The position numbers and the translations under genes were made by a program. Below the pieces are notes generated by a model, which was not told the origin of the DNA, did no database searches, and was given only the letters and a program-made list of their open reading frames with translations. Shown here piece by piece: positions 1-6,707 of a stretch of 14,382 bases of DNA. Position 1 is the first letter of the stretch. Each line of letters begins with the position of its first letter. The stretch comes from Porphyromonadaceae bacterium (GTDB lineage: Bacteria; Bacteroidota; Bacteroidia; Bacteroidales; Tannerellaceae). The stretch spans positions 28,431 to 42,812 of the forward strand of contig DOZP01000080.1 of assembly GCA_003517945.1 (NCBI GenBank), given 5' to 3'.

Positions 1-1051
1 TAAATTCGGCAGTAGGCAATTGCCAGCCTGTTTTCAACGACATTGTTTCTCCGGCAATATCTACATCGTATATCTGGGTTCCCGCCAATAGTTCCAATTT
101 ACCGTCCCCGTCGATATCAACGGCAAATGTGGAGTAGATAGTTATAACATAGATATAACCTCCCTGATTATCTGTTCCTTTACATATCTGTTTACCATCA
201 ATAATTGAGTAGATGGTGGCGCCTGCATATACTTCCGGAATGCCGTCATTATTAAAGTCGGCGACACCTACATTTGCAATTTTATAGGTCTCATTTGTTT
301 TAAATTGAGTATCCGATTTCCATAACAGGTCTCCGTTGATATCATGGGCGTACATGTATCCGTCGTCTCCGGGAACCAGAATGTATTCTTGTCCGTTATA
401 CCGTGCAATAGCGCAAGAACCTCTGTTATTGGTGTTTACCGGGAGTTCAAATTTATTTTTCAGCACCAAAGGACTCTGATTGGGAAGTTTACTTCCGTCA
501 TAATTAAATATAATTATCCCCTTATTTTCATAATCACTTGTGCGGTTCGTTTGAGCAATAATTTCGATCGTTTCATCCGCATCAAGGTCTCCCACCAATA
601 AGTTACCATAGAGACTAACCGAATCCGTACTCATCGGCGTTACTTCCTTTATGCTCCAATTCGTTTGCGGCGGTAAGACATAGCATTCGGAGTAAACCAT
701 GTTATCCGGTATATCGGCAACCATAATCTTTACGGTTGCTACCGCAGAAGTAGCGCCGTTACATTCAATTGTGTACGTCAGTTGGTCTTCTCCGGTATAA
801 CCGGTGCCGGATGTGTAAACTATTACCGAATCACCATCTGCATATGCAGTTCCATAAGAGGGAGGAGTTGCAAGGGTAATGATTGGTGATGCACATGTAT
901 ATGAATCATTATCCAACACGTGAACAGGCATAGGGATCTCACTGATAACCGATGCGGTATCGTTGACGGCAGTTGTCTGTGCCGCCATTTTCTGAATAGA
1001 AAAAGTGTATAATATATACACAATGAGTAAAATGAGTGGCTTTTGTTTCAT
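1..1051 (-). CDS. Secreted FG-GAP/VCBS-repeat protein with Ig-like domain (partial, C-terminus off window)
   Basis: The minus strand is open without a stop from an ATG at 1051 to the window edge, giving 350 visible residues. Residues 1-25 look like a Sec signal peptide: KQK, then a hydrophobic stretch (LILLIVYILYTF), and a likely cut after AAQ. Residues of about 26-107 resemble the Ig/cadherin-like tandem-95 domain of bacterial surface proteins (AVNDTAS, VLDNDSY, GEDQLTYTI). After that come FG-GAP/VCBS-type blades with calcium-binding Asp-rich loops: GDLDADETIEII, ADFNNDGIPEVYAG and VDIDGDGKLELLAG. Such proteins are exported and often form beta-propellers; in this phylum many carry a type IX secretion tail, which would lie outside the window. 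The exact role is unknown. The start is chosen for the signal peptide directly after it. A weak promoter lies upstream at 1109-1140. Confidence 0.85.
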   Translation of the reverse strand, partial: MKQKPLILLIVYILYTFSIQKMAAQTTAVNDTASVISEIPMPVHVLDNDSYTCASPIITLATPPSYGTAYADGDSVIVYTSGTGYTGEDQLTYTIECNGATSAVATVKIMVADIPDNMVYSECYVLPPQTNWSIKEVTPMSTDSVSLYGNLLVGDLDADETIEIIAQTNRTSDYENKGIIIFNYDGSKLPNQSPLVLKNKFELPVNTNNRGSCAIARYNGQEYILVPGDDGYMYAHDINGDLLWKSDTQFKTNETYKIANVGVADFNNDGIPEVYAGATIYSIIDGKQICKGTDNQGGYIYVITIYSTFAVDIDGDGKLELLAGTQIYDVDIAGETMSLKTGWQLPTAEF

Positions 1052-1108
1052 CTGTTTTTTTATTTAAATATGATCTGTAAATAAATTATATAAAAAATAC
1101 GATACGTA

Positions 1109-1140
1109 CAAAATAAACTATTTTATATGACAAATGCAAA
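1109..1140 (-). promoter_or_regulatory. Possible promoter of the FG-GAP protein gene
   Basis: Read on the minus strand, TTTG (1137-1140) is followed after 20 bases by TTATTTTG (1109-1116). This is one base off the Bacteroidota -7 consensus TAnnTTTG. It would start a transcript near 1102 with a leader of about 50 bases. The same TTATTTTG box precedes the lipoprotein gene. The match is imperfect, in AT-rich DNA. Confidence 0.35.
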
Positions 1141-1170
1141 TATTTTTCGAATCTTGTTTGATTTTTAACT

Positions 1171-1204
1171 AAAAAAAAACACAAGAAGAGTTTTCGACTC
1201 CTCT
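1171..1204 (-). terminator. Rho-independent terminator, minus strand, upstream of the FG-GAP gene
   Basis: On the minus strand AGAGGAGT (1197-1204) pairs over eight positions, one of them G-U, with ACTCTTCT (1184-1191) around a five-base loop. TGTG and a run of nine T (1171-1179) follow. It ends transcription moving toward the FG-GAP gene and would insulate that gene from the lipoprotein and IS-relic region. No intact minus-strand gene lies directly before it. Confidence 0.65.
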
Positions 1205-1243
1205 GAATATTACTTTCTTTGAAATGACTAAACTAAAAAAAGG

Positions 1244-1484
1244 ATGTATCAGATAGATTTAACGGAAACGCAATGGCAGTTTATAAAGAAAAAAAATGAA
1301 TATCCAAGAACGGAAACGAAAATATGATTTACGAGAGATATGGAACGCTCTGTTTTATATAGTAAAAACAGGCTGTCAATAGCGGATGCTTCCCTGTAAT
1401 TTCCCAAGTGTCAATAGGTTTATTATTCTACCGTAGGTGGGCTGATTGGGGTGGGTTTGATATTATTGAGTAAATTACGAGAGG
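1244..1484 (+). pseudogene. Decayed IS5-family transposase N-terminus (frameshifts and stops)
   Basis: An ATG at 1244 begins MYQIDLTETQWQFIKK, a typical start of IS5-group transposases with the DUF4096 domain. The frame is lost near 1297. It resumes one frame over from 1296 as NIQERKRKYDLREIWNALFY and VKTGCQ, then an in-frame TAG stands where TGG (Trp) is expected (1380-1382), then RMLPCNFP. A further shift near 1406 and another near 1428 lead to a segment reading RRWADWGGFDIIE (1432-1470), followed by a stop; SKLRE is read in the next frame (1470-1484). The catalytic DDE part is absent. It is therefore a dead fragment of roughly the first 75-80 residues. No clear terminal inverted repeats were found. 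GGGGACACTT at about 1544-1553 could be a worn right end, but this is a guess. Confidence 0.78.
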
Positions 1485-1554
1485 TAGGTAAGAATGGGTT
1501 TTACCAGTCTTTTAGTAGTGTTTTACCGTATAACATTTTAATAGGGGACACTTG

Positions 1555-1610
1555 AAATAAAAAAGACATCCCGAAAAGCCTTATTAATAAACAACTTTAG
1601 CGAGATGCCT
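1555..1610 (-). terminator. Terminator after the 231-residue lipoprotein gene
   Basis: On the minus strand AGGCATCTCG (1601-1610) pairs with CGGGATGTCT (1564-1573) with two G-U pairs. An inner AAAG/CTTT stem lies within it. A T-rich tail (complement of 1555-1563) follows. It sits about 50 bases past the stop codon of the lipoprotein gene, so it is the natural end of that transcript. The loop is rather long (about 14 bases). Confidence 0.65.
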
Positions 1611-1659
1611 AATTATTACAATAAATAATATAAATTAGCCCCTACAATTAAGCGTATTT

Positions 1660-2355
1660 TCAGTCTCTGTATTCGTATAGGTTTTTACCTACACGCATTG
1701 TTTTCCCGGAACGTGTGATTTCACATCCGTGAGGTAATTTTTCAACCGGTTTACCATAAATATTGAGAAAATACAAAGCCGGATTTATTACATATTTAGT
1801 CGTAAGGGGAGTTTCTAAATAACCAAGCACATTACATGCATATCCTGTGTTTTCTTCATCGCACAGTTCGAGCCTATGTTCACCCTCATCATTGATAATA
1901 ATATGCGAATCATAATACGTGTAACTTGTGTAATAGGGGCCTTCCGGCGGCGCACCGATCGTGGCGCTTTTCAACCGTTCGCCCTCATAAAAATATTCAA
2001 CATCATAAAGTAAGACGCCGTCTTGAGTCGCCGTGATTTTTTTCGCACGGACAGCTCCCAATATATTATCCGGTTCAATATGGTATTGGATACCGTTTAA
2101 TGTACAGAAAATACCGTCGGTTCTGTAAGCAACACCGGCTGTACATGTCAGATCTTCTCCTTCATATAAATAAAATTCCCTGACTTTCAGGTTGTCATGA
2201 GACATCATTATCCGCGCTGTTCCTGTTTCGTGTTTGGAAACAGGCGATATGGGATAATTGTTTACTCTTATCGATTCTTTTTCACAAGCGATCACAGAAA
2301 AACACATCAAAGCCATAATCAGGCTTTTAGCTAAAAAAAAATTCACTTTCTTCAT
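1660..2355 (-). CDS. Predicted lipoprotein of unknown function
   Basis: The protein has 231 residues from the ATG at 2355. It begins MKKVNFFLAKSLIMALMCF and has a lipobox V-I-A-C with Cys24, followed by EKES, so it is probably a lipoprotein sorted to the outer membrane. An in-frame ATG ten codons upstream (2385) exists, but it spoils the signal peptide and lies at or before the start of transcription predicted from the promoter at 2390-2420. The mature part has alternating beta-type segments (EFYLYEGEDL, VEYFYEGERLKSATIG, YTSYTYYD), reminiscent of YD-repeat or DUF4595-like Bacteroidota lipoproteins. The C-terminal part has NPALYFLNIYGKPVEKLP. I do not recognise a specific family and assign no function. 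It is a single-gene unit with its own promoter and terminator. Confidence 0.85.
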   Translation of the reverse strand: MKKVNFFLAKSLIMALMCFSVIACEKESIRVNNYPISPVSKHETGTARIMMSHDNLKVREFYLYEGEDLTCTAGVAYRTDGIFCTLNGIQYHIEPDNILGAVRAKKITATQDGVLLYDVEYFYEGERLKSATIGAPPEGPYYTSYTYYDSHIIINDEGEHRLELCDEENTGYACNVLGYLETPLTTKYVINPALYFLNIYGKPVEKLPHGCEITRSGKTMRVGKNLYEYRD

Positions 2356-2389
2356 ATTTTTTAAACAATAGTTATTCAATTTCAAAGGG

Positions 2390-2420
2390 CAAAATAATGA
2401 ATTATAATTGATATATCAAA
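2390..2420 (-). promoter_or_regulatory. Probable promoter of the lipoprotein gene
   Basis: On the minus strand TTTG (2417-2420), a 19-base spacer and TTATTTTG (2390-2397) match the Bacteroidota -33/-7 pattern with one mismatch in the -7 box. The expected start of transcription is near 2383, giving a leader of about 27 bases to the ATG at 2355. This argues against translation from the upstream ATG at 2385. Confidence 0.5.
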
Positions 2421-2500
2421 GCATTTTAACAATTTTAATGTTGATGTTTTTAACAAAAAGAGGGGGTGATTGTTGTCACGGCAGGCGAAAATACGGAGAC

Positions 2501-4855
2501 TCAGAACGGATAGCCGACAGCAAAATGCCAGGCAAAATTATTTTTAAAGTTGGGATCGGAGATCGCCCATTTTTTTGAACCTGTTTCCTGCGGATTATAC
2601 GCTTTGAAGCCGGAGTCGAGGCGGACCAGAAAATAATCGAAATCAAGGCGCAGCCCTAACCCATAGGAAACGGCAATCTCTTTGTGAAAGCGCCTGAAGT
2701 CAAAATTTCCGTTTTTCTGATATTCATAATTACGTATTGTCCAGATATTGCCTGCGTCGATATAGCATGCAAGTTCAAATTTCCAGAATAGTTTGCTCCT
2801 GTACTCTATGTTTGCATCTAAGCGGATATCACCTGCCTGGTGGATAAAGGTGGTCGTATCCGTTTTCTGCATACTTCCGGGGCCAAGCGTACGCACGCTC
2901 CATCCGCGATTGCTGTTGGCTCCTCCTGCATAATAACGTCGTTCAAACGGAAGTTCACTCGTATTGCCAAACGGATAAGCGACTCCTAACCCGATATGGA
3001 ATGCTACCGAATTACGTTTGTCAATGGTAAAACTGCGTGCGAAATCAATATCTCCTTTTATAAACTCCGAATAATTGATACCAAACAGTTTATAGAAACC
3101 CTTCTCATCTTTTGGGGCATTGAATATATTTGACATGGCGTACATCAGGTTGCCGGCGGATTCTACAGCTACACGGAAAGAGTATGTGTTTTTACGTCTT
3201 TCCATCGGATCATAATTATTGAATGAATATACATATCCCATGCTTACGACAAATTGGTCCGTATAATTATAGAGTGCAGTCGTTTCGGGAAGGCTATTGA
3301 TGAAATCTTCGTTTTTTTTAGGGAGAAAAACATAGTTTATATCTAATAGTTTAAACGTATGGCGCGCCAATGTGTTGATACGGTTCTGCCAGTGGTAGAT
3401 CCAACCCCCGGAAAGGATGGAACGATGATATTCCGGTCGCCTCATTTCATCGTAGCTCATCTTGAACTCTGTCGTCGCACGGATTTTATGTCTGAAGTCG
3501 TAGCTGACAAAGGGAAACAGGAAATGGGGAAAATGGAGCGAGGTCTCTCCGGCAAATTCCCAGTAATTGCCTTTTTGTTCGGTTGAGGAAAGAAATTCAT
3601 ATCCTCCGCGGATTTTTGCGGAAAATAATTCCGAACCTTTGAACAGATTCCGGTGCTGGTAGGTCATAGACGAAGCGGCGCCAAAGTCTCCGGCAGAGTT
3701 TGTCCCTTCCACGTCGAAGCGTACACCCTGTTTTTTTTCCGGCGCGGTCAATATCGTACAATTAAGTTTCATTGTGTCGGACTCTTCAAACTCTTCGAAT
3801 TTTATACTCATGTACCGGAGCACTTTTAAAGACGAATAGGATGCGTATGTCTGTTCGACATTTCGTTCATTATATAAGGTTCCGGGTATCAGGTAACAGC
3901 TTTGTTGCAATACATTCGGACGAATGCTGAGACTTTCTTTTCCATAGTATATCTTTACGCCACGCGATGTAGCGGAGTCCGTAACGATATACTCATCACC
4001 GGTTGCATCCGGACTCAGTGGGTCGTAATCCGTCAGGATCTTTATCCGGTTAATATAGTATTGCCGGTGTCGGCGTTGGCTTGTTTCGCCGCTTTGCGTA
4101 GTATATTCGTTTGGTTTGATGTACATATCCAGGTCGACATAGTGGCGAAGAGAAGAACTATCCGCCCGGTATCCGATGTAGTCGCGGTTAAATGCGTAAT
4201 ATCCGCGACGGCGCAGAAGTGTAGTCAGCCGTTGGCGTTCTTTGTCAAGTACGACACGGTCGAACAGCATATCTTCCTTTATAAAAGAATTGTACTCTTT
4301 GGGGACGGAACGGAATATAGATTGTAAAAAAGAATAGCGTGGCGCTTCAAGGTGTATGATACTATCTATGGTAGGGTCGTCAACCCGTGAATCGTAGGTG
4401 TTTATCCGGTATGGTTCACCGGCTTTTACCGAATATTTTAAAACGGCTTTTTTACTTTTTACCGTATCAGTCAACGCATTTACCCGCGCATTGGTATAAC
4501 CGTGATTGAACATGTAACGTTCCAGTTGTGTAACGGATTGTTCCGTAAGCGTTGTGTCCAATAATACCGGGGGTTCACCCATTCGCCGTAATTGTTTGTT
4601 CAGCCATTTCTTCTCATTACTTCCCGACCAGTTGTATACATATAACGGCCACTTGAATAATCCGAAAATTTTATAATTGGGGTGTTGTTGCAGGTATGAT
4701 TTCATATCCGCAGGTTTGACATCCGGCGTATCCGTCACGATTTTCACCTTGTCCAACAGGTATTGTCCTTCACCAACATACTTTGTGGTACTGCATGATA
4801 TAAGCCCTATCATACAACATAAACCAATAATATATCTGGATGTGCCGGATCTCAT
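2501..4855 (-). CDS. tamL: TamL-like BamA/TamA-family outer-membrane assembly lipoprotein
   Basis: The protein has 784 residues from the ATG at 4855. It belongs to the Omp85 superfamily and resembles TamL, the lipidated TamA homologue of Bacteroidota, which with TamB helps place proteins or lipids in the outer membrane. Residues 1-21 form a lipoprotein signal with lipobox L-I-S-C (Cys21), followed by STTKYVGEG. Residues of about 25-375 are POTRA-like periplasmic repeats. From about 377 to the end is a 16-strand-type barrel. Loop 6 shows YYAGGANSNRGWSVRTLGPG, where N-R-G-W takes the place of the VRGF/Y motif. The C-terminus ends in aromatic residues (AVGYPF), as expected for a barrel signal. 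A longer reading from a GTG at 4873 is unlikely: that codon lies inside the -7 box of the promoter. No tamB gene is next to it in this window. The lipoprotein gene downstream has its own promoter. Confidence 0.9.
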   Translation of the reverse strand: MRSGTSRYIIGLCCMIGLISCSTTKYVGEGQYLLDKVKIVTDTPDVKPADMKSYLQQHPNYKIFGLFKWPLYVYNWSGSNEKKWLNKQLRRMGEPPVLLDTTLTEQSVTQLERYMFNHGYTNARVNALTDTVKSKKAVLKYSVKAGEPYRINTYDSRVDDPTIDSIIHLEAPRYSFLQSIFRSVPKEYNSFIKEDMLFDRVVLDKERQRLTTLLRRRGYYAFNRDYIGYRADSSSLRHYVDLDMYIKPNEYTTQSGETSQRRHRQYYINRIKILTDYDPLSPDATGDEYIVTDSATSRGVKIYYGKESLSIRPNVLQQSCYLIPGTLYNERNVEQTYASYSSLKVLRYMSIKFEEFEESDTMKLNCTILTAPEKKQGVRFDVEGTNSAGDFGAASSMTYQHRNLFKGSELFSAKIRGGYEFLSSTEQKGNYWEFAGETSLHFPHFLFPFVSYDFRHKIRATTEFKMSYDEMRRPEYHRSILSGGWIYHWQNRINTLARHTFKLLDINYVFLPKKNEDFINSLPETTALYNYTDQFVVSMGYVYSFNNYDPMERRKNTYSFRVAVESAGNLMYAMSNIFNAPKDEKGFYKLFGINYSEFIKGDIDFARSFTIDKRNSVAFHIGLGVAYPFGNTSELPFERRYYAGGANSNRGWSVRTLGPGSMQKTDTTTFIHQAGDIRLDANIEYRSKLFWKFELACYIDAGNIWTIRNYEYQKNGNFDFRRFHKEIAVSYGLGLRLDFDYFLVRLDSGFKAYNPQETGSKKWAISDPNFKNNFAWHFAVGYPF

Positions 4856-4872
4856 AATACCAATTTTCGGCA

Positions 4873-4880
4873 CAAATGTA
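4873..4880 (-). promoter_or_regulatory. -7 box of the tamL promoter
   Basis: The minus strand reads TACATTTG, a perfect TAnnTTTG. Transcription would start near 4866, about 11 bases before the ATG at 4855. No good -33 TTTG is seen at the usual distance. The box mirrors the one at 4902-4909 for the divergent gene. Confidence 0.6.
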
Positions 4881-4909
4881 GTTGAAATAAATTATTTACA
4901 GTACATTTG
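4881..4909 (+). promoter_or_regulatory. Promoter of the RNA methyltransferase gene
   Basis: GTTG (4881-4884) resembles the -33 box. After 17 bases TACATTTG (4902-4909) is a perfect -7 box. The start of transcription is expected near 4916, giving a leader of about 16 bases before the ATG at 4932. Confidence 0.6.
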
Positions 4910-4931
4910 ATATTCCAAAACGATAAAATTT

Positions 4932-5690
4932 ATGTTGAGTAAGGCAAAAATTAAGGAAATACGTTCGCTGGAAATAAAAAAAATCCGTGATGAGCTGGGC
5001 CTTTTTGTGGCAGAAGGAAATAAACTGGTTGCAGATATGTTGCATGTCTTTAAGTGTGAGTATATAATTGCGCATGCGTCGTGGATGGCGACGCAGGGGG
5101 ATATACCTGCTGATGAACTGATACTTGCTGAAAAAGGGGATATGCGTAAAGTGAGTTTTCTGAAGTCACCTCAGGATGTTGTGGCGGTATTCAGAAAGCC
5201 TTCTTATTTTTTGGATGACGCGAATCCGGGGTCCCAGCTTGTTTTAGCGCTTGACTGCATACAGGATCCGGGGAATCTGGGGACAATCGTAAGGCTTGCC
5301 GACTGGTTCGGTATCGGGCATGTCGTATGTAGCGAAGATACGGCGGATATCTATAATCCTAAAACCGTACAGGCGACGATGGGAGCCCTGGCGCATGTAA
5401 AAGTTCATTATACCGGCTTGAAAGATTATATCGACCGGTATGAAAACAGTCCTGTCTACGGGACTTTTTTAAATGGAAAAAATATATATACGGAGCAGCT
5501 TGCATCTTATGGTATCATTGTGATGGGGAACGAGGGAAATGGGATTCGTCCGGAAATAGCTTCTATAGTAAAAGAAAGGCTATACATTCCGTCTTACCCT
5601 CCTTCACGGGAAACGACGGAATCTCTGAATGTCGCCATGGCTACAGCAATTGTTTGTGCAGAATTCCGGCGTGTTATTTCAGGATATTAA
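4932..5690 (+). CDS. SpoU/TrmH-family RNA 2'-O-ribose methyltransferase
   Basis: The protein has 252 residues, the normal length for a two-domain SpoU enzyme. Residues 1-90 form the L30e-like substrate-binding domain (IRDELGLFVAEGNKLVADML). Residues of about 103-250 are the knotted SPOUT methyltransferase domain. Motif 1 is LDCIQDPGNLGTIVRLADWFG, with Asn115 and Arg121. Motif 2 is VMGNEGNGI (197-205). Motif 3 is ETTESLNVAMATAIVCAEF (227-245). It uses S-adenosylmethionine to methylate a ribose 2'-OH, probably in 23S rRNA or tRNA; the exact nucleotide cannot be told from sequence. It is transcribed divergently from tamL and convergently with the toxin-antitoxin pair, so it looks like a single-gene unit. 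No clear terminator follows it in 5691-5813. Confidence 0.92.
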   Translation: MLSKAKIKEIRSLEIKKIRDELGLFVAEGNKLVADMLHVFKCEYIIAHASWMATQGDIPADELILAEKGDMRKVSFLKSPQDVVAVFRKPSYFLDDANPGSQLVLALDCIQDPGNLGTIVRLADWFGIGHVVCSEDTADIYNPKTVQATMGALAHVKVHYTGLKDYIDRYENSPVYGTFLNGKNIYTEQLASYGIIVMGNEGNGIRPEIASIVKERLYIPSYPPSRETTESLNVAMATAIVCAEFRRVISGY

Positions 5691-5813
5691 ATTTTTATTT
5701 TCAGATAGATAAAATCGTGTGTCCTCTAATAAAGGGTCGCACCTGATATTTCTGTGACAATGTATTAATTGTTAATTTAAAGCATAGTAATTTACACATT
5801 TATACACTTCGAC

Positions 5814-6119
5814 TCAATGAAATTTTACCGATATATCCAACTTCCCTCCCAATCCAATTTCTATAATCTTCCTAAGCGTAGAGAACCGAACCTCATTCAT
5901 ATTGTTCTCGAGCCTTGAAATATAGGCTTTTGAAGTTCCGATTTTTTTTGCAAGTTGCTCTTGTGTCAATCCACATTCTTTCCGGGCCTGTTTTATAAGG
6001 ACGCTCAATATAAAATCATCGCAACCTTTTTCAAATTCATCTCGTTCGGCTGTCCCAATATCACCATAATATCGGGTAATAGCTTCATCTGCCGTCGTTA
6101 AATTCTTGTTCCGTTTCAT
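5814..6119 (-). CDS. XRE-family antitoxin of a HigBA/RelE-type toxin-antitoxin pair
   Basis: The protein has 101 residues. Residues of about 37-92 are a helix-turn-helix of the XRE/Cro type (LIKQARKECGLTQEQLAKKI, then GTSKAYISRLENN). The N-terminal part (ADEAITRYYGDIGTAERDEF) and the GLGGKLDISVKF tail are typical of HigA-like antitoxins encoded after a Gp49-type HigB toxin. It should bind the toxin and repress the shared promoter upstream of the toxin gene. It appears intact. Its start overlaps the out-of-frame toxin tail: the remnant toxin frame would run to a TGA at 6085-6087, inside this gene, the overlap usual in this family. The frameshifted toxin ORF instead stops 21 bases before this start. 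Confidence 0.88.
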   Translation of the reverse strand: MKRNKNLTTADEAITRYYGDIGTAERDEFEKGCDDFILSVLIKQARKECGLTQEQLAKKIGTSKAYISRLENNMNEVRFSTLRKIIEIGLGGKLDISVKFH

Positions 6120-6140
6120 AATCTTTCTTTATTTTAAGTG

Positions 6141-6434
6141 CTAATTCAATCTCTTTTGCCGGTGTTTTTTACGACTTTTTTTAAACCCATTAATCACAAT
6201 AACAAGCCGTCCTTTGTCGAAAAAACAAAATATACGAATGGCGTCATTACCAACATGAACGCGCATTTCATATAATCCTTCAGTCTCTTCAATATGTTTC
6301 AGGTAAATCTCCGGCACACGCTCAATTCGCTCAATCAAACGTATCGTCCAAAAAAACTTCAATCTCACTTTTTCCGATTGTTCATCAATGAAGTTCAAAC
6401 AATAATCCTTATAAAATACTACTTTCCTATACAT
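6141..6434 (-). CDS. HigB/RelE-like toxin (Gp49 family), C-terminus frameshifted
   Basis: The open frame has 97 residues and matches phage-derived Gp49-like/HigB mRNA interferases: VVFYKDYCLNFIDEQSEKVR, RIERVPEIYLKHIEETEGLY, EMRVHVGNDAIRIFCFFDKG and VIVINGFKKSRKK. These toxins usually have about 110-118 residues and end in a KTPxxEIExA helix. Here that tail is out of frame. After Lys90 the ORF reads HRQKRLN and stops at 6141. One base back, the sequence reads TPAKEIELALKIKKDYE and continues to TGA at 6085-6087, which would give 116 residues. The shift lies at a run of six A (complement of 6165-6170). The gene therefore lost one A (or the read has an error), or the full protein is made by slippage. 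If the frameshift is real, the toxin is probably inactive. Confidence 0.85.
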   Translation of the reverse strand: MYRKVVFYKDYCLNFIDEQSEKVRLKFFWTIRLIERIERVPEIYLKHIEETEGLYEMRVHVGNDAIRIFCFFDKGRLVIVINGFKKSRKKHRQKRLN

Positions 6435-6444
6435 AAATACGACG

Positions 6445-6475
6445 CAAAAATAATCAAATGTTGTAATATATGAAA
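6445..6475 (-). promoter_or_regulatory. Possible promoter of the toxin-antitoxin operon
   Basis: The minus strand reads TATTTTTG (6445-6452), a perfect -7 box, with TTTC (6472-6475) 19 bases upstream in place of TTTG. Transcription would begin near 6438, only about 4 bases before the toxin ATG, so the message would be nearly leaderless. The site would be expected to be bound by the antitoxin. Confidence 0.4.
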
Positions 6476-6596
6476 ACTTTTTCCATCAAAAATCAATTCA
6501 CAGTCCAACGCATTAGTAATTTTAGCAATAAGGTCAACACCCGTAAAATGTTTCACTTCCAGAGATTTTGTATCTTTAGGCATACAATTTTTCGTT

Positions 6597-6707
6597 ATGT
6601 CAAATACAAGCAGGCTGCTTTATGAAGACTGTAAGCGAATGATCCGATTAGCTGAAGAACTCCGGGAATGGCGGCATAAAATGGAAAAAGAGGATGTGTA
6701 CTTTTGA
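6597..6707 (+). CDS. Candidate small protein of 36 residues with own promoter and terminator
   Basis: ATG at 6597 to TGA at 6705-6707. The peptide is charged and helical in character (RLLYEDCKRMIRLAEELREW, then RHKMEKEDVYF) with no signal peptide and no membrane segment. TATCTTTA at 6571-6578 is one base off the -7 consensus and would start a transcript near 6585, about 12 bases before the ATG. The stop codon sits inside the loop of the terminator at 6686-6722, so the predicted transcript is only about 140 bases. I do not recognise the peptide. It could be a real small protein, or the transcript could act as a small RNA with a chance ORF. Confidence 0.4.
   Translation: MSNTSRLLYEDCKRMIRLAEELREWRHKMEKEDVYF

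Noticed and set aside
823..1023. 66-codon minus-strand ORF
   Set aside because: It is another frame of the FG-GAP gene, which is open through the whole stretch and has signal peptide and domain motifs.
2440..2500. Possible terminator after tamL
   Set aside because: Only a four-base stem (GTGA/TCAC) precedes a T-rich stretch on the minus strand; too weak to call.
3902..4327. 141-codon plus-strand ORF inside tamL
   Set aside because: Antisense shadow of a well-supported Omp85 gene; its peptide shows no domain or signal.
4856..4873. Longer tamL reading from GTG at 4873
   Set aside because: The codon lies inside the TACATTTG promoter box, upstream of the predicted transcript start; the lipoprotein signal starts properly at the ATG at 4855.
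5691..5813. Terminator between the convergent methyltransferase and antitoxin genes
   Set aside because: GTGTGTCC and GGTCGCAC pair only with mismatches and no T run follows; AT-rich inverted bits near 5764 are too short. The gap shows nothing I can support.
6165..6179. Canonical A-AAA-AAC programmed frameshift site in the toxin gene
   Set aside because: The A run is present, but its phase relative to the toxin frame does not fit the standard X-XXY-YYZ pattern, so I report a frameshift rather than a proven recoding site.
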